Source: a virus. Taken from it: a stretch of DNA of 64,000 nucleotides. Position numbers and translations under genes: made by a program. A model generated the notes under the pieces. The model ran no database searches and had not been told where the DNA came from. It was given only the letters and a program-made list of their open reading frames with translations. Numbering within the stretch: position 1 is the first letter of the stretch; each line of letters opens with the position of its first letter. The DNA lies in the IMG/VR virus record IMGVR_UViG_3300025127_000025, positions 1-64,000 of that record; one strand, written 5' to 3'. Shown here piece by piece: positions 53,001 to 60,375 of the stretch.

Positions 53001-54490
53001 GCTCCTCTCTTGGCTATGACGTCGTCAATCTTTAGAATCGCTGTAGTCACCTCTGTGGCACTCAATATGGCCTGTCTCACGAGTGAGCATGGCTCTACAA
53101 CGCCTAACTTATTCATCGATGCTATACCTTCGTTCTCCAAGTCAGGACCCATGTCTAATGAGCCATCCTGAATTGCGTGTCTTAGACTCAGTATGCAGTC
53201 CAACGGGTCTTGCCCACCATTCTCCGCTATCGTAGCAGGAATAATCTCCAGAGCCTCAGCAAACGCCTCTATCGCCATCTGCGCTCTTCCCTCCACAGTC
53301 GCTGCTTGAGAGCGTAGGTACGAAGCCATTGACGCATAGGTACTACCACCACCAGCGACAACACCGTCCCCATTCATTACTAAGGACACAACACCCAACG
53401 CATCATCAAAACCTCTCTCAATCTCATCCAAAGTGGTTGTTGTCGCGCCACGAAGTACGAGTGTGGACTGGTCAGAGTCAACCATGCCCTCTACGAATAT
53501 GTAATCAACATCATAATGCCTCTGCTTGTGTATCTTGCCTTTGGCGGCACACTCTACATCTGAGGGCATTTGCGCTATCGGTAGTCCTAATGTTGAGGAC
53601 AGAGCCTTCATCGTGCTTTCTGGTAGTCTCCTAACCGCAGCGATATTATGCTTCTTCAGGTAAGCACACACGTGGTCGGATGCGCCATCTCTGACAAACA
53701 CCACACCACCCTTTGGTAAATGCTTAGTGAGATTCTTGGCCTGCTCTAACATGTTCTCCCTATCAGAGGACTTGAACGCACTGTATCCTTTCATGTCCAA
53801 CTGAACCTGAACATTCTGTTCCGTCTTCTCTGGCTCTAGTCCCATGTTGACCAACAACATGTCACACTCCATCTCTACCTCATGCTCTATGGCATAGTCC
53901 TTATTGACTATGGCGCCGTTGAATAAATACGAGTCTCTGAGCGAGCCACCCGGTAGACTGAGGACTCTTACTTTTTCTGCATCTCCTGCTTTCTTCACTG
54001 CTTCCACACATAGTCGTGACACGGTTTCTGTCGCTGAGTCTAATGTCTTACCCGTAATCGCTGTCTTCGCTACAGCCGTCAAGGTTTCATCCGAGGCATC
54101 CCTAGACAGTGTTTCTTTGAGATACTCTGTTGCCATGTGAGCGGCTTCGTTGTATCCCTTGCACACTAAATTAGGGTGTAACCCACGATTCAGTAGGCTC
54201 TCGCTGTTTGTGAGCAACTGTCCTGCTAGCACCACTGTAGATGTCGTGCCGTCATAGCACAGGCTCTCCTGTGTGTGCGCGCACTCGATTATCATCTTGG
54301 CACCCGGATGAGCCACATCTAGTTCCCTCAATATGGTGGCGCCATCATTGGTTACAATAGCGTTCCCACCAGCGTCTACCATCATCTTGTCCCTACCATT
54401 GGGGCCAAGAGTGCTCTTCACAGTGTGAACTATCGTCTTCACTGCGTTTATGTTCGTTCTCAATGCATTTTCGTTTTCATTATCTGTCAT
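52997..54490 (-). CDS. Group II chaperonin (thermosome subunit)
   Basis: A 497-residue ATP-driven folding machine subunit. It has the group II signatures in order: STLGPNGRDKMMVD near residue 26, TNDGATILRELDV at 47-59, the phosphate-binding YDGTTSTVVLAG at 79-90 (usually GDGTT, here Y before D80), a full apical domain with VFVRDGASDHVCAYLKKHNI, LRGATTTTLDEIERGFDDAL carrying the ATPase aspartate region, VVAGGGSTYASMASYL (the usual Glu after GGG is missing), and ATEVTTAILKIDDVIA at the end. It is ~45-50 residues shorter than host thermosomes, mostly at the termini. It sits in the replication operon, after the exonuclease gene, with one base between. It probably folds capsid or tail proteins, alone or mixed with host subunits. 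Confidence 0.95.
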   Translation of the reverse strand: MTDNENENALRTNINAVKTIVHTVKSTLGPNGRDKMMVDAGGNAIVTNDGATILRELDVAHPGAKMIIECAHTQESLCYDGTTSTVVLAGQLLTNSESLLNRGLHPNLVCKGYNEAAHMATEYLKETLSRDASDETLTAVAKTAITGKTLDSATETVSRLCVEAVKKAGDAEKVRVLSLPGGSLRDSYLFNGAIVNKDYAIEHEVEMECDMLLVNMGLEPEKTEQNVQVQLDMKGYSAFKSSDRENMLEQAKNLTKHLPKGGVVFVRDGASDHVCAYLKKHNIAAVRRLPESTMKALSSTLGLPIAQMPSDVECAAKGKIHKQRHYDVDYIFVEGMVDSDQSTLVLRGATTTTLDEIERGFDDALGVVSLVMNGDGVVAGGGSTYASMASYLRSQAATVEGRAQMAIEAFAEALEIIPATIAENGGQDPLDCILSLRHAIQDGSLDMGPDLENEGIASMNKLGVVEPCSLVRQAILSATEVTTAILKIDDVIAKRGA

Positions 54491-54491
54491 A

Positions 54492-55100
54492 TTACCACTC
54501 CACTTCCACTTCTATTATCTCCCCGGTCTCTAGGGAGCGTGATTTGATTATACCCTCGTTTCTACCGACCATGAATAGGTCATACGTTAGTTGCGCATCG
54601 CTTACGCAATATTTGATTACGTCTTCGAACCTACCTTGCGCCCAAGCCTCTGGTGCCTCTAGGCTGTCCATTAACTTGCTTTGATTGAGATTGTGTTTGG
54701 ATAGAGTGTTCAATGACATCTCCAGTAAACCATATGGTAATGCTGCCTTTTGAAACATGGTCTTCGTGTCAAAGACAGTCTCAGTCTTCTGCATGACATC
54801 CCCTACAGCCCAGCAATCGAGGGAATCTCTCAAGACAGGGAAATCAAAACCTAGGATATTGTGACCCAGTATCTTACCGCCCTTCTCCACGAAGTCAGTG
54901 ATATGGTCACCTAAGATTCTAGGATGTAATGGGAGAACCTCTAAACCGTCTATGTCTATCTCCTGCTTGGAGAATACAGTTGCGTTATCACCATCCCAAG
55001 TAGCAACCACTGTAGGGTCAAAGAGAGCCTTGTTCTCCCATCCACCAATCTCCCACGAATAATTGCTAGTCTCTATATCCAGTGCCATTATGTCAGTCAT
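54492..55100 (-). CDS. DnaQ-like 3'-5' exonuclease (RNase H fold)
   Basis: A 202-residue nuclease of the DEDD superfamily. It has Exo I as ALDIET (D8, E10), Exo II as GHNILGFDFPVL and Exo III as YCVSDAQLTYDL. The arrangement resembles family B polymerase exonuclease domains and related phage exonucleases. It starts at an ATG overlapping the preceding stop (ATGA). Likely role: end processing, proofreading or recombination during replication. The polymerase gene in this operon has its own exonuclease domain, so this is a second one. Confidence 0.85.
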   Translation of the reverse strand: MTDIMALDIETSNYSWEIGGWENKALFDPTVVATWDGDNATVFSKQEIDIDGLEVLPLHPRILGDHITDFVEKGGKILGHNILGFDFPVLRDSLDCWAVGDVMQKTETVFDTKTMFQKAALPYGLLEMSLNTLSKHNLNQSKLMDSLEAPEAWAQGRFEDVIKYCVSDAQLTYDLFMVGRNEGIIKSRSLETGEIIEVEVEW

Positions 55101-55297
55101 TCTTCCTCAACTCCTAGCAATTGCGACGCCATGTCCATCATCGACGAGAGGCACCACTCGCAAAAGGCCACCGGCATAATACCCCAATAACCAGCGATTC
55201 CACCTCTTCCTTCAAAATCAGTATCCGTACCACATACGGAACAGACACTGAATATGTCGGACTCTTCCTCCTCTTCACTCTCGGGAAATTCCATCAT
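55097..55297 (-). CDS. Small acidic zinc-binding protein
   Basis: A 66-residue protein beginning MMEFPESEEE; the ATG overlaps the helicase-like gene's stop, and a second ATG follows at once. An acidic N-terminus precedes CSVC (C19, C22) and CEWC (C46, C49), a zinc ribbon, and a C-terminal helix SSMMDMASQLLG. Function unknown; placement next to helicase and exonuclease suggests an accessory replication factor. Confidence 0.7.
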   Translation of the reverse strand: MMEFPESEEEEESDIFSVCSVCGTDTDFEGRGGIAGYWGIMPVAFCEWCLSSMMDMASQLLGVEEE

Positions 55298-56685
55298 GCG
55301 TCATCTCTCAATCTTAGGAATACAATCTTGCCATCCTTACCAGTGTCAAACATCTTAGTAGCCCACTTGTTGAAGTGGTTGTAGGCTGTGCCTCTTGTCA
55401 CTTGATTCTGATTCATGTACGCAGCCATCACATCAGAGCGCTTTCTCCAATTGTCACCTCTACCACCAAGGTCGAAGGGGTTGCTTGTGTCGTGAGCACT
55501 AAGCCACCTAGCCTTCTGATTAGCCTTCTCTGCTACCTTGGCACCTATCTCTACTTCTCCCTCCAACCACTCTATGAGGTTGTTGAACAAATCATACAGA
55601 ATTTCCTTGGCCATATCCACATGCTCGTCATTAACGACCCAAGTCTCTTCCATCAACGCTATGTGAGTTGATAGAATCACTGTGTAGTTCTCCATCGCGG
55701 GGATGAAAGATGCAACGACATCACCAATCCCCGGTCCTAAACCAGTCAGTAAGTCATAGTAGTCCTCTATCGCCGTATACATCGCTGGATAGAATGAATC
55801 ATCAGCGCTGAGAATGTCAGTCATAGATGATTGAAGCAACTCTTCTTGCTCCTCCCTTGGCATGCTGTCCCATTCAATGAATCTAGTTTCATTTACTTCT
55901 AGCACCTTCTCCCTCATTCTCTTCTCCAAATTTTGGAAGTATGTTGTAATGTCTTCATAACTCACAGCCATCTTTGGGGTCTTCTTGAAGGCCGCGTCGG
56001 CTCTTCTCATACTGACGTTCATTCTTCTGTCCATGCTCCAATTTGACCAGTACAGCAGAACTCTCTGGAAGATACCCTTTGTCAGAACGTATTCCTTCAC
56101 ACCAGAAGGTGGGTATGTCGTAATCCACAGTGACACCAGTGATTCAGTCTCTATCCTACCTGCTTTGGTATGCTTAACGAGTATGTTGTTGTTGCTACCC
56201 ACAGGATTGCAGGCTGATTGTAGGTACAACACTGTCTCCTGACTGTGCTTGTTAGGATTGAGTATGATTGAACCCTCGTCGAAGTTCAGCGCTTTCCGTC
56301 CGTTTAGGAATCCCTCTTTTTCGATGGTCTCTACATTGCCGTCTCCGTCTTTTATCTCCTCAAAGCCACCTATCAGACCAGCATCGGTCCCTGTGGTGTA
56401 CAAGTCAGTTGGGATGCCAATGTCCTTCAGGATGTCACCTATAAATTCCCAAGCGATTGACTTTCCTGTCCTACTAGACTGAATCCAGAAAGCGTGGACT
56501 CTCGGGTCCAAGTGGGATGTGCCCCAAGGTATTCTGATGTAAGGCACTGCTAATTGACCCTGAATGAAGAAGAAGGACAGCATACCGGGTATGTCATTGT
56601 CTATCGATGTTTTACCAAAGTGTTCCAGATATCCCTTGAATATGGGATGCTTGTTGACTATCTCGTATTGTTCCGCTCTCTTCAT
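55294..56685 (-). CDS. AAA+ replicative helicase-like ATPase (MCM-like)
   Basis: A 463-residue ATPase. Its P-loop SSRTGKS at 70-76 lacks the usual Gly/Ala at its first position (Q69). Walker B is LNFDEG at 133-138, a sensor-1-like ITTYPPSG lies near 188, and GIFQRVLLY at 204-211 has a candidate arginine finger (R208). This order fits MCM or related AAA+ helicases more than DnaB. Residues ~240-360 are helical, and the C-terminal ~70 residues (RSDVMAAYMNQNQVTRGTAYNHFNKWA) form a winged helix. It has its own spacer with a TATA-like box and palindrome, so it appears separately transcribed and regulated. The partner genes (primase, polymerase, clamp) support a replicative helicase role. The exact helicase class is uncertain. 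Confidence 0.7.
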   Translation of the reverse strand: MKRAEQYEIVNKHPIFKGYLEHFGKTSIDNDIPGMLSFFFIQGQLAVPYIRIPWGTSHLDPRVHAFWIQSSRTGKSIAWEFIGDILKDIGIPTDLYTTGTDAGLIGGFEEIKDGDGNVETIEKEGFLNGRKALNFDEGSIILNPNKHSQETVLYLQSACNPVGSNNNILVKHTKAGRIETESLVSLWITTYPPSGVKEYVLTKGIFQRVLLYWSNWSMDRRMNVSMRRADAAFKKTPKMAVSYEDITTYFQNLEKRMREKVLEVNETRFIEWDSMPREEQEELLQSSMTDILSADDSFYPAMYTAIEDYYDLLTGLGPGIGDVVASFIPAMENYTVILSTHIALMEETWVVNDEHVDMAKEILYDLFNNLIEWLEGEVEIGAKVAEKANQKARWLSAHDTSNPFDLGGRGDNWRKRSDVMAAYMNQNQVTRGTAYNHFNKWATKMFDTGKDGKIVFLRLRDDA

Positions 56686-56686
56686 A

Positions 56687-56719
56687 ACTGACCCGAAATC
56701 TGGTCAGTATATTATAATT
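56687..56719 (-). promoter_or_regulatory. Promoter with palindromic operator candidate
   Basis: The 50-base spacer upstream of the helicase-like ATG (56685) is AT-rich. On the - strand AATTATAATATA (56719-56708) is a TATA-like box centred about 28 bases before the ATG, fitting a leaderless start. Between box and ATG lies a perfect inverted repeat, ACTGACC (56687-56693) and GGTCAGT (56702-56708), separated by eight bases. Its position over the expected start site suggests a repressor-binding operator. Confidence 0.55.
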
Positions 56720-56735
56720 CCTATTTTTCTAATGT

Positions 56736-57437
56736 TTAATCTATACGTTTAAACTTGTTTGCCTCGACGTGAACAGGGGTTTCGCTAGTCAGAACCTCGA
56801 TGACTTTCTTTCTACCCTTCTCACCCAGACCCTTGACCATCTTGAGGGATTCGGGGAAGCACATCTCCTCTATTGAACCACACTCGGAGAGAAGTTTACT
56901 CGCCATTTGCCCCCCAATGCCGGGGATTGTCAACAACATGTCCTTCCTTACGTCGTTAGTGCTGACTCTTCTTATTGCCTTGGCGCCATGTGCTGATGCG
57001 GGTTTGTGCAACTTGTTGTGTAGTTTCACTATGAAGAGCGCTGCCTCGCTTAGATTGGGTGTGAAAAACACTTGACAATCGAAGTCACTCATGATGCGTG
57101 CTATTGTCCCTATGAGTTCATTCTGCACTCTAGTGTATGTGAGTTTCTTACCGTTGTTTTTACTCATGGCAATGTACTTGTCTATACCACCGTGTATCAG
57201 GAGGAAGAATCTCTCATAGTTTGCATCCATATTGTCTAATTGCCTCCATAGATGACCGCTGTGACTTGATTGAAATAAATCACTGATTGACTTTGCCTCA
57301 ACGCAGGCGTTGCCTAAGAGATAATCACCAACAACCAGTGTTTTTTTCTGCACACTCAATCCTACTGACTCGGCCTTTCTTATGACAGAGTCATGAAGGG
57401 GGCCTCTTTCATTCGTATCTATGGTTAAATCAGCCAT
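56736..57437 (-). CDS. ERCC4/XPF-type nuclease with helix-hairpin-helix
   Basis: A 233-residue structure-specific endonuclease like the nuclease and HhH parts of archaeal XPF/Hef/Mus81. The N-terminal ~140 residues contain TIDTNERG, VVGDYLLGN and VEAKSISD, corresponding to the catalytic GDxnERKxxxD motif but with Ala in place of Arg. The region HSGHLWRQLDNMDANYERFFLLIHG is typical. The C-terminal ~65 residues hold a tandem HhH, with LLTIPGIGGQMASKLL and VKGLGEKGRKKVIEVL. It would cut branched or flapped DNA in repair, recombination or fork restart. It overlaps the small zinc protein before it by 8 bases and ends at the promoter spacer. Confidence 0.88.
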   Translation of the reverse strand: MADLTIDTNERGPLHDSVIRKAESVGLSVQKKTLVVGDYLLGNACVEAKSISDLFQSSHSGHLWRQLDNMDANYERFFLLIHGGIDKYIAMSKNNGKKLTYTRVQNELIGTIARIMSDFDCQVFFTPNLSEAALFIVKLHNKLHKPASAHGAKAIRRVSTNDVRKDMLLTIPGIGGQMASKLLSECGSIEEMCFPESLKMVKGLGEKGRKKVIEVLTSETPVHVEANKFKRID

Positions 57438-57645
57438 TTGTCATCCTCCAATGCATTCCGCAGTATTCTTCTGATTTGTGTGACTTCCTGAACTTACACC
57501 TGTTTCCGTCTTTCTTAATGTACATGCATCTATTTTCATGTTTTACCTCTTTTATACATACATGACATAGTTGTGTGAAATTACTCCTTTTCTTATTGTT
57601 ATTTCTTGATGTAAGTTTTCTACCACAGTCTGTGCATTTATTCAG
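57430..57645 (-). CDS. 71-aa zinc-finger protein, apparent CTG start
   Basis: An open frame of 71 codons between primase and ERCC4 genes. It has CTDC (C4, C7), CHVC (C27, C30), then C40, C50, C62 and H65 spaced as C-x9-C-x11-C-x2-H, like the Cys-rich motif seen in many virus proteins. There is no ATG, GTG or TTG at the right place. CTG 57645 overlaps the primase TGA as CTGA, and GAGGTGGT lies just upstream, so CTG initiation coupled to primase termination is the simplest reading. The first ATG, at codon 41, would lose half of the cysteines. Function unknown; DNA or RNA binding is plausible. Confidence 0.6.
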   Translation of the reverse strand: MNKCTDCGRKLTSRNNNKKRSNFTQLCHVCIKEVKHENRCMYIKKDGNRCKFRKSHKSEEYCGMHWRMTNG

Positions 57646-58751
57646 GAGACCACCTCAGCAGTGCCGTCATAGAACTCGCACTTACCCACGCACAGTCCCT
57701 CTTGCATGAGTGTCAGACAATTAGCATGTTTATATCCACTATGGCCGTTGCTACCCATTACTATACTGCTTACTTGAGTTGTGGTGATATCTTCGTTCCA
57801 ATCAACCCATCCTTGTTGGCTAAGAATATCTACTATCTGTAAAACGTGCTCTTGCTTTTTCTCTAACGTTACGCTCTCTGGGGGGAAGAACCACCTCATC
57901 CTATCTGCCAGATATGTTGCTAAATGGAATCTTGCTCTGTGAATCGGATTGCCCTCGCCGAGTGCCGCTTGTGCTAGGCATGGAAGGACTTTGATATTGT
58001 TCAGGGATATAGTTGGTAGATTCTTGACCTCCGTTGACCTCTTGAATACGGACGGCCTTTTTTCTGGTAACACCATGTTGATGTCTTTACTGCCTATCTG
58101 TATGTAGCCCTCTCTCGGCTCTTGAGCGACATCAAGCAACTCGTCATGTGATAGTGAAAGTATCTCATCACTGGTTAGTGGTATACTCCAACAACCCCTC
58201 CTTGTGTTGTAAGAGTTAGGTAAGCGTATCATACCTGCTAGGTCAAAGGCAACAGTGGGGTCATTACAGGATAGGCTAAGTTTCTTGTCCCAGTTACTTA
58301 TTAGATTCCTACCGGCTTGTTTAATTCTGGTTACCTCTAATCCATCAGTTGGTGTGAATACTTCAGATAACGGTACGTAAATGTGGTAACCACCGCCACT
58401 GAACCAGACATAGTGTCTGAAGTCATTATCAAGGAAATGTCTGTGTAATCTTCTGACTTGTTCTTGCATGAAAGAGAAATCGACTTTCTGTCCCCTGTTC
58501 TTGAAGTCTTTGCAATCAAAGTCCATTACGAAGTGTCTGACAATTGCGCTGTTATATTCTACTCTGTGATGCTTGGGCGGAGCGGTTCTTCTGTAACCGT
58601 AGGCAGTGAAATAGGCATTGCCTCTACCGTTCTTACCTCTCCAATATCTTTCCAAGTCGTCCCAACTGCGAACGATGTACCTGCCACCGTTTCTACCGTT
58701 ATCGCCTATCTCTAGAACTTCTCTTGGAAAATCCAAGTCTATGAAAGCCAT
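57642..58751 (-). CDS. Archaeo-eukaryotic primase (AEP), small-subunit-like
   Basis: A 369-residue primase catalytic protein. The two-metal site is MDFD (D77, D79), followed by the nucleotide-binding block SGGGYH at 118-123. The third motif lies in the region NDPTVAFDLAGMIRLPNS (~residues 160-180), with RLPNSYNTRRG as in PriS-like primases. The C-terminal ~120 residues include four potential zinc or Fe-S ligands (HANCLTLMQEGLCVGKC). It makes primers for the family B polymerase encoded upstream. It starts at ATG 58751, six bases after the previous gene. Confidence 0.9.
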   Translation of the reverse strand: MAFIDLDFPREVLEIGDNGRNGGRYIVRSWDDLERYWRGKNGRGNAYFTAYGYRRTAPPKHHRVEYNSAIVRHFVMDFDCKDFKNRGQKVDFSFMQEQVRRLHRHFLDNDFRHYVWFSGGGYHIYVPLSEVFTPTDGLEVTRIKQAGRNLISNWDKKLSLSCNDPTVAFDLAGMIRLPNSYNTRRGCWSIPLTSDEILSLSHDELLDVAQEPREGYIQIGSKDINMVLPEKRPSVFKRSTEVKNLPTISLNNIKVLPCLAQAALGEGNPIHRARFHLATYLADRMRWFFPPESVTLEKKQEHVLQIVDILSQQGWVDWNEDITTTQVSSIVMGSNGHSGYKHANCLTLMQEGLCVGKCEFYDGTAEVVS

Positions 58752-58757
58752 GAGCCC

Positions 58758-59051
58758 TCATTCCTGAATATTCTTCTTAACAAAGTCTTGACGTAGTTCT
58801 AGAGCCATTTTGTCGACTGACCAGTCGTTCAGGAACCTTGGATTAACAAAGACGTCAAAGACAAGGTAGGACGGTATGCCTTTATCCTCATCATTGTAGT
58901 CATCCAAAGTCATTTGGGTGGTTAGGCTCGTCTCATATGGTGTTTTACTACCCAACATACCCTTAAACAGATTAATCTGAATCCGTTCATCCACAGCGCT
59001 CAATACATATTCTTCCAACAGTTGTTTAACTTCTTTCATTTTCTCTTTCAT
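58758..59051 (-). CDS. 97-aa helical protein between primase and nuclease genes
   Basis: A 97-residue protein with a strong ribosome site GGAGGTG before its ATG. The first ~35 residues form a charged helix (KEKMKEVKQLLEEYVLSA), then come strands and another helix (KMALELRQDFVKKN). No family recognised. As part of the replication operon it may be an accessory subunit. Confidence 0.7.
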   Translation of the reverse strand: MKEKMKEVKQLLEEYVLSAVDERIQINLFKGMLGSKTPYETSLTTQMTLDDYNDEDKGIPSYLVFDVFVNPRFLNDWSVDKMALELRQDFVKKNIQE

Positions 59052-59053
59052 AC

Positions 59054-59998
59054 TTACACCTCCACAGTGATATCATTCCACGCAGGACACATGTCCATGT
59101 AATCGCACCACTCACACTTCCTCGCGTGTGGTTCTGGTGGAAATGAATCTTCTATATGTGATTTGACCAGTTTCTTCAGTTTGTTATCAACAGTCTTCGG
59201 TGCGTATCTGGTCTTCCTTGTACCGATTTCCTCTATTTCCCATTCCGCCTTCACCCCTCCGTTGTCCTGACCGTTTGGGAACTCCCATGCCCAGTGCGTC
59301 ACTGGGAGGAACTTTGCGAACTGACCCTCCTCAAGGGCGAGTCTGTAGAACTGCATCTCCTCCCTCATGCTCTTAGCCTTCTTAAGATTCCATTTACCAG
59401 TCTTCAACTCCATGAGGACAAACCCGCCCTCGCCGTCCGAGAAGATGGTATCGATGAAGCCCCTCATGTGTATAGGCACACTGACGCCATCGACCTCCAC
59501 CTCTCTACGGGCATGGAATGATACCTCATTGCCTACTGGTCTCCAGTCCTTACCTTCATCAAGTAGAAGCAGTCTCTTGAATTGCCACTCCAACCATCGC
59601 TCAATCACTGCCTCCTCCCCGTATGCATAAGGCTCAGGAGGTTTTGGCACCACACTCCTGAGTAGTTCCATGGCGGCGTATTGATTGTCTTTTTCTATGT
59701 GGCTTAGAACCTCAGGCATCACTTCATCGACATGGTCCCAGAAGTATTCTACTATCGCGTGCACGTTCGTGCCCCGGACCATCGTGTAATTTTCTTCAAC
59801 CGGCATTTTGTGTATGTACTGCAACTTGTATTGATATTGACAGAAGCCGTGTGTGCCCAATGATGACTTACTCACTCTGAGTATTTTATCCATGTCAGGA
59901 GTCCAAGCGTAAGTGCTGTTTTCATAAGACTTCAGCAGTTCCTCGTCGTGGTACTCCTTGTTCTCAAAGAAGGCAGTCTCGTTAGGATTGAACTTCAT
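59054..59998 (-). CDS. Cas4/RecB-like PD-(D/E)XK nuclease with Fe-S cysteines
   Basis: A 314-residue nuclease. I start it at ATG 59998, overlapping the preceding stop (ATGA); a longer frame extends upstream but overlaps the zinc gene. The order is a first Cys in SSLGTHGFCQYQYK, RGTNVHAIVEYFW (His motif), RGFIDTIF (Asp), VLMELKTGK (ExK), EMQFYRLAL (QxxxY), and a final CEWCDYMDMCPAW with three Cys, completing a probable 4Fe-4S cluster. This is the layout of RecB/AddB/Cas4 exonucleases. No CRISPR array or other cas gene is present, so it likely serves recombination or end processing in replication. Confidence 0.9.
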   Translation of the reverse strand: MKFNPNETAFFENKEYHDEELLKSYENSTYAWTPDMDKILRVSKSSLGTHGFCQYQYKLQYIHKMPVEENYTMVRGTNVHAIVEYFWDHVDEVMPEVLSHIEKDNQYAAMELLRSVVPKPPEPYAYGEEAVIERWLEWQFKRLLLLDEGKDWRPVGNEVSFHARREVEVDGVSVPIHMRGFIDTIFSDGEGGFVLMELKTGKWNLKKAKSMREEMQFYRLALEEGQFAKFLPVTHWAWEFPNGQDNGGVKAEWEIEEIGTRKTRYAPKTVDNKLKKLVKSHIEDSFPPEPHARKCEWCDYMDMCPAWNDITVEV

Positions 59999-60120
59999 TC
60001 GCCACACCCCTCGCATCTGAATTGTGAGAAAGGTCTTTGACAATTAGGACACATAGGAGTTCCATTCACCATATGTGTAGTAGTAAGTCCTTGCCAGCCG
60101 CAATTGCATTTTGATATCAT
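59995..60120 (-). CDS. 41-aa zinc-ribbon micro-protein
   Basis: An open frame of 41 codons fitting exactly between two genes with ATGA overlaps at both ends. It contains six cysteines, CNC at 5-7, CPNC at 24-27 and CEGC at 36-39, so one or two small zinc sites. Its fit fixes the start of the nuclease at 59998. Function unknown. Confidence 0.65.
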   Translation of the reverse strand: MISKCNCGWQGLTTTHMVNGTPMCPNCQRPFSQFRCEGCGE

Positions 60121-60371
60121 TCATCTTCCTCCATTTCCTTCAACTTCGCTCTGAGATAGTCTTTCCTAATATTCTTCATCTCCAACCTATCCTGTTCAGC
60201 CTCGATTAATTTTTGCAGATAGACCGCAAGGTCCATCGCTTCCTCTTGGGCATGAATCAACCACTCTAGTTGTGATAAGGGAGCGGTTTCCATTGTGACA
60301 CCGTACTTCCTCTTACCGACTTCTGCTCTTTGCTGTATTCTCTTACACACTTCATCCTCTATCCTACTCAT
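60117..60371 (-). CDS. MazG-like small helical protein (all-alpha NTP pyrophosphohydrolase type)
   Basis: An 84-residue protein; ATG 60371 has GGTGAT just upstream. It contains RIQQRAEVGKRKYG and WLIHAQEEAMDLAVYLQKLI, with an EExxD-like block (residues ~43-47), the arrangement of small MazG-like proteins common in phages, which hydrolyse or bind nucleotides. It lies after the polymerase gene and four bases from its stop. The assignment is moderately confident; the family has several subtypes and substrates are not predictable here. Confidence 0.55.
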   Translation of the reverse strand: MSRIEDEVCKRIQQRAEVGKRKYGVTMETAPLSQLEWLIHAQEEAMDLAVYLQKLIEAEQDRLEMKNIRKDYLRAKLKEMEEDE

Positions 60372-60375
60372 AATA

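Noticed and set aside
59054-59998. Cas4-like nuclease as part of a CRISPR system
   Set aside because: No array and no other cas gene is in the window; the gene is in a replication operon where RecB-like nucleases are expected.
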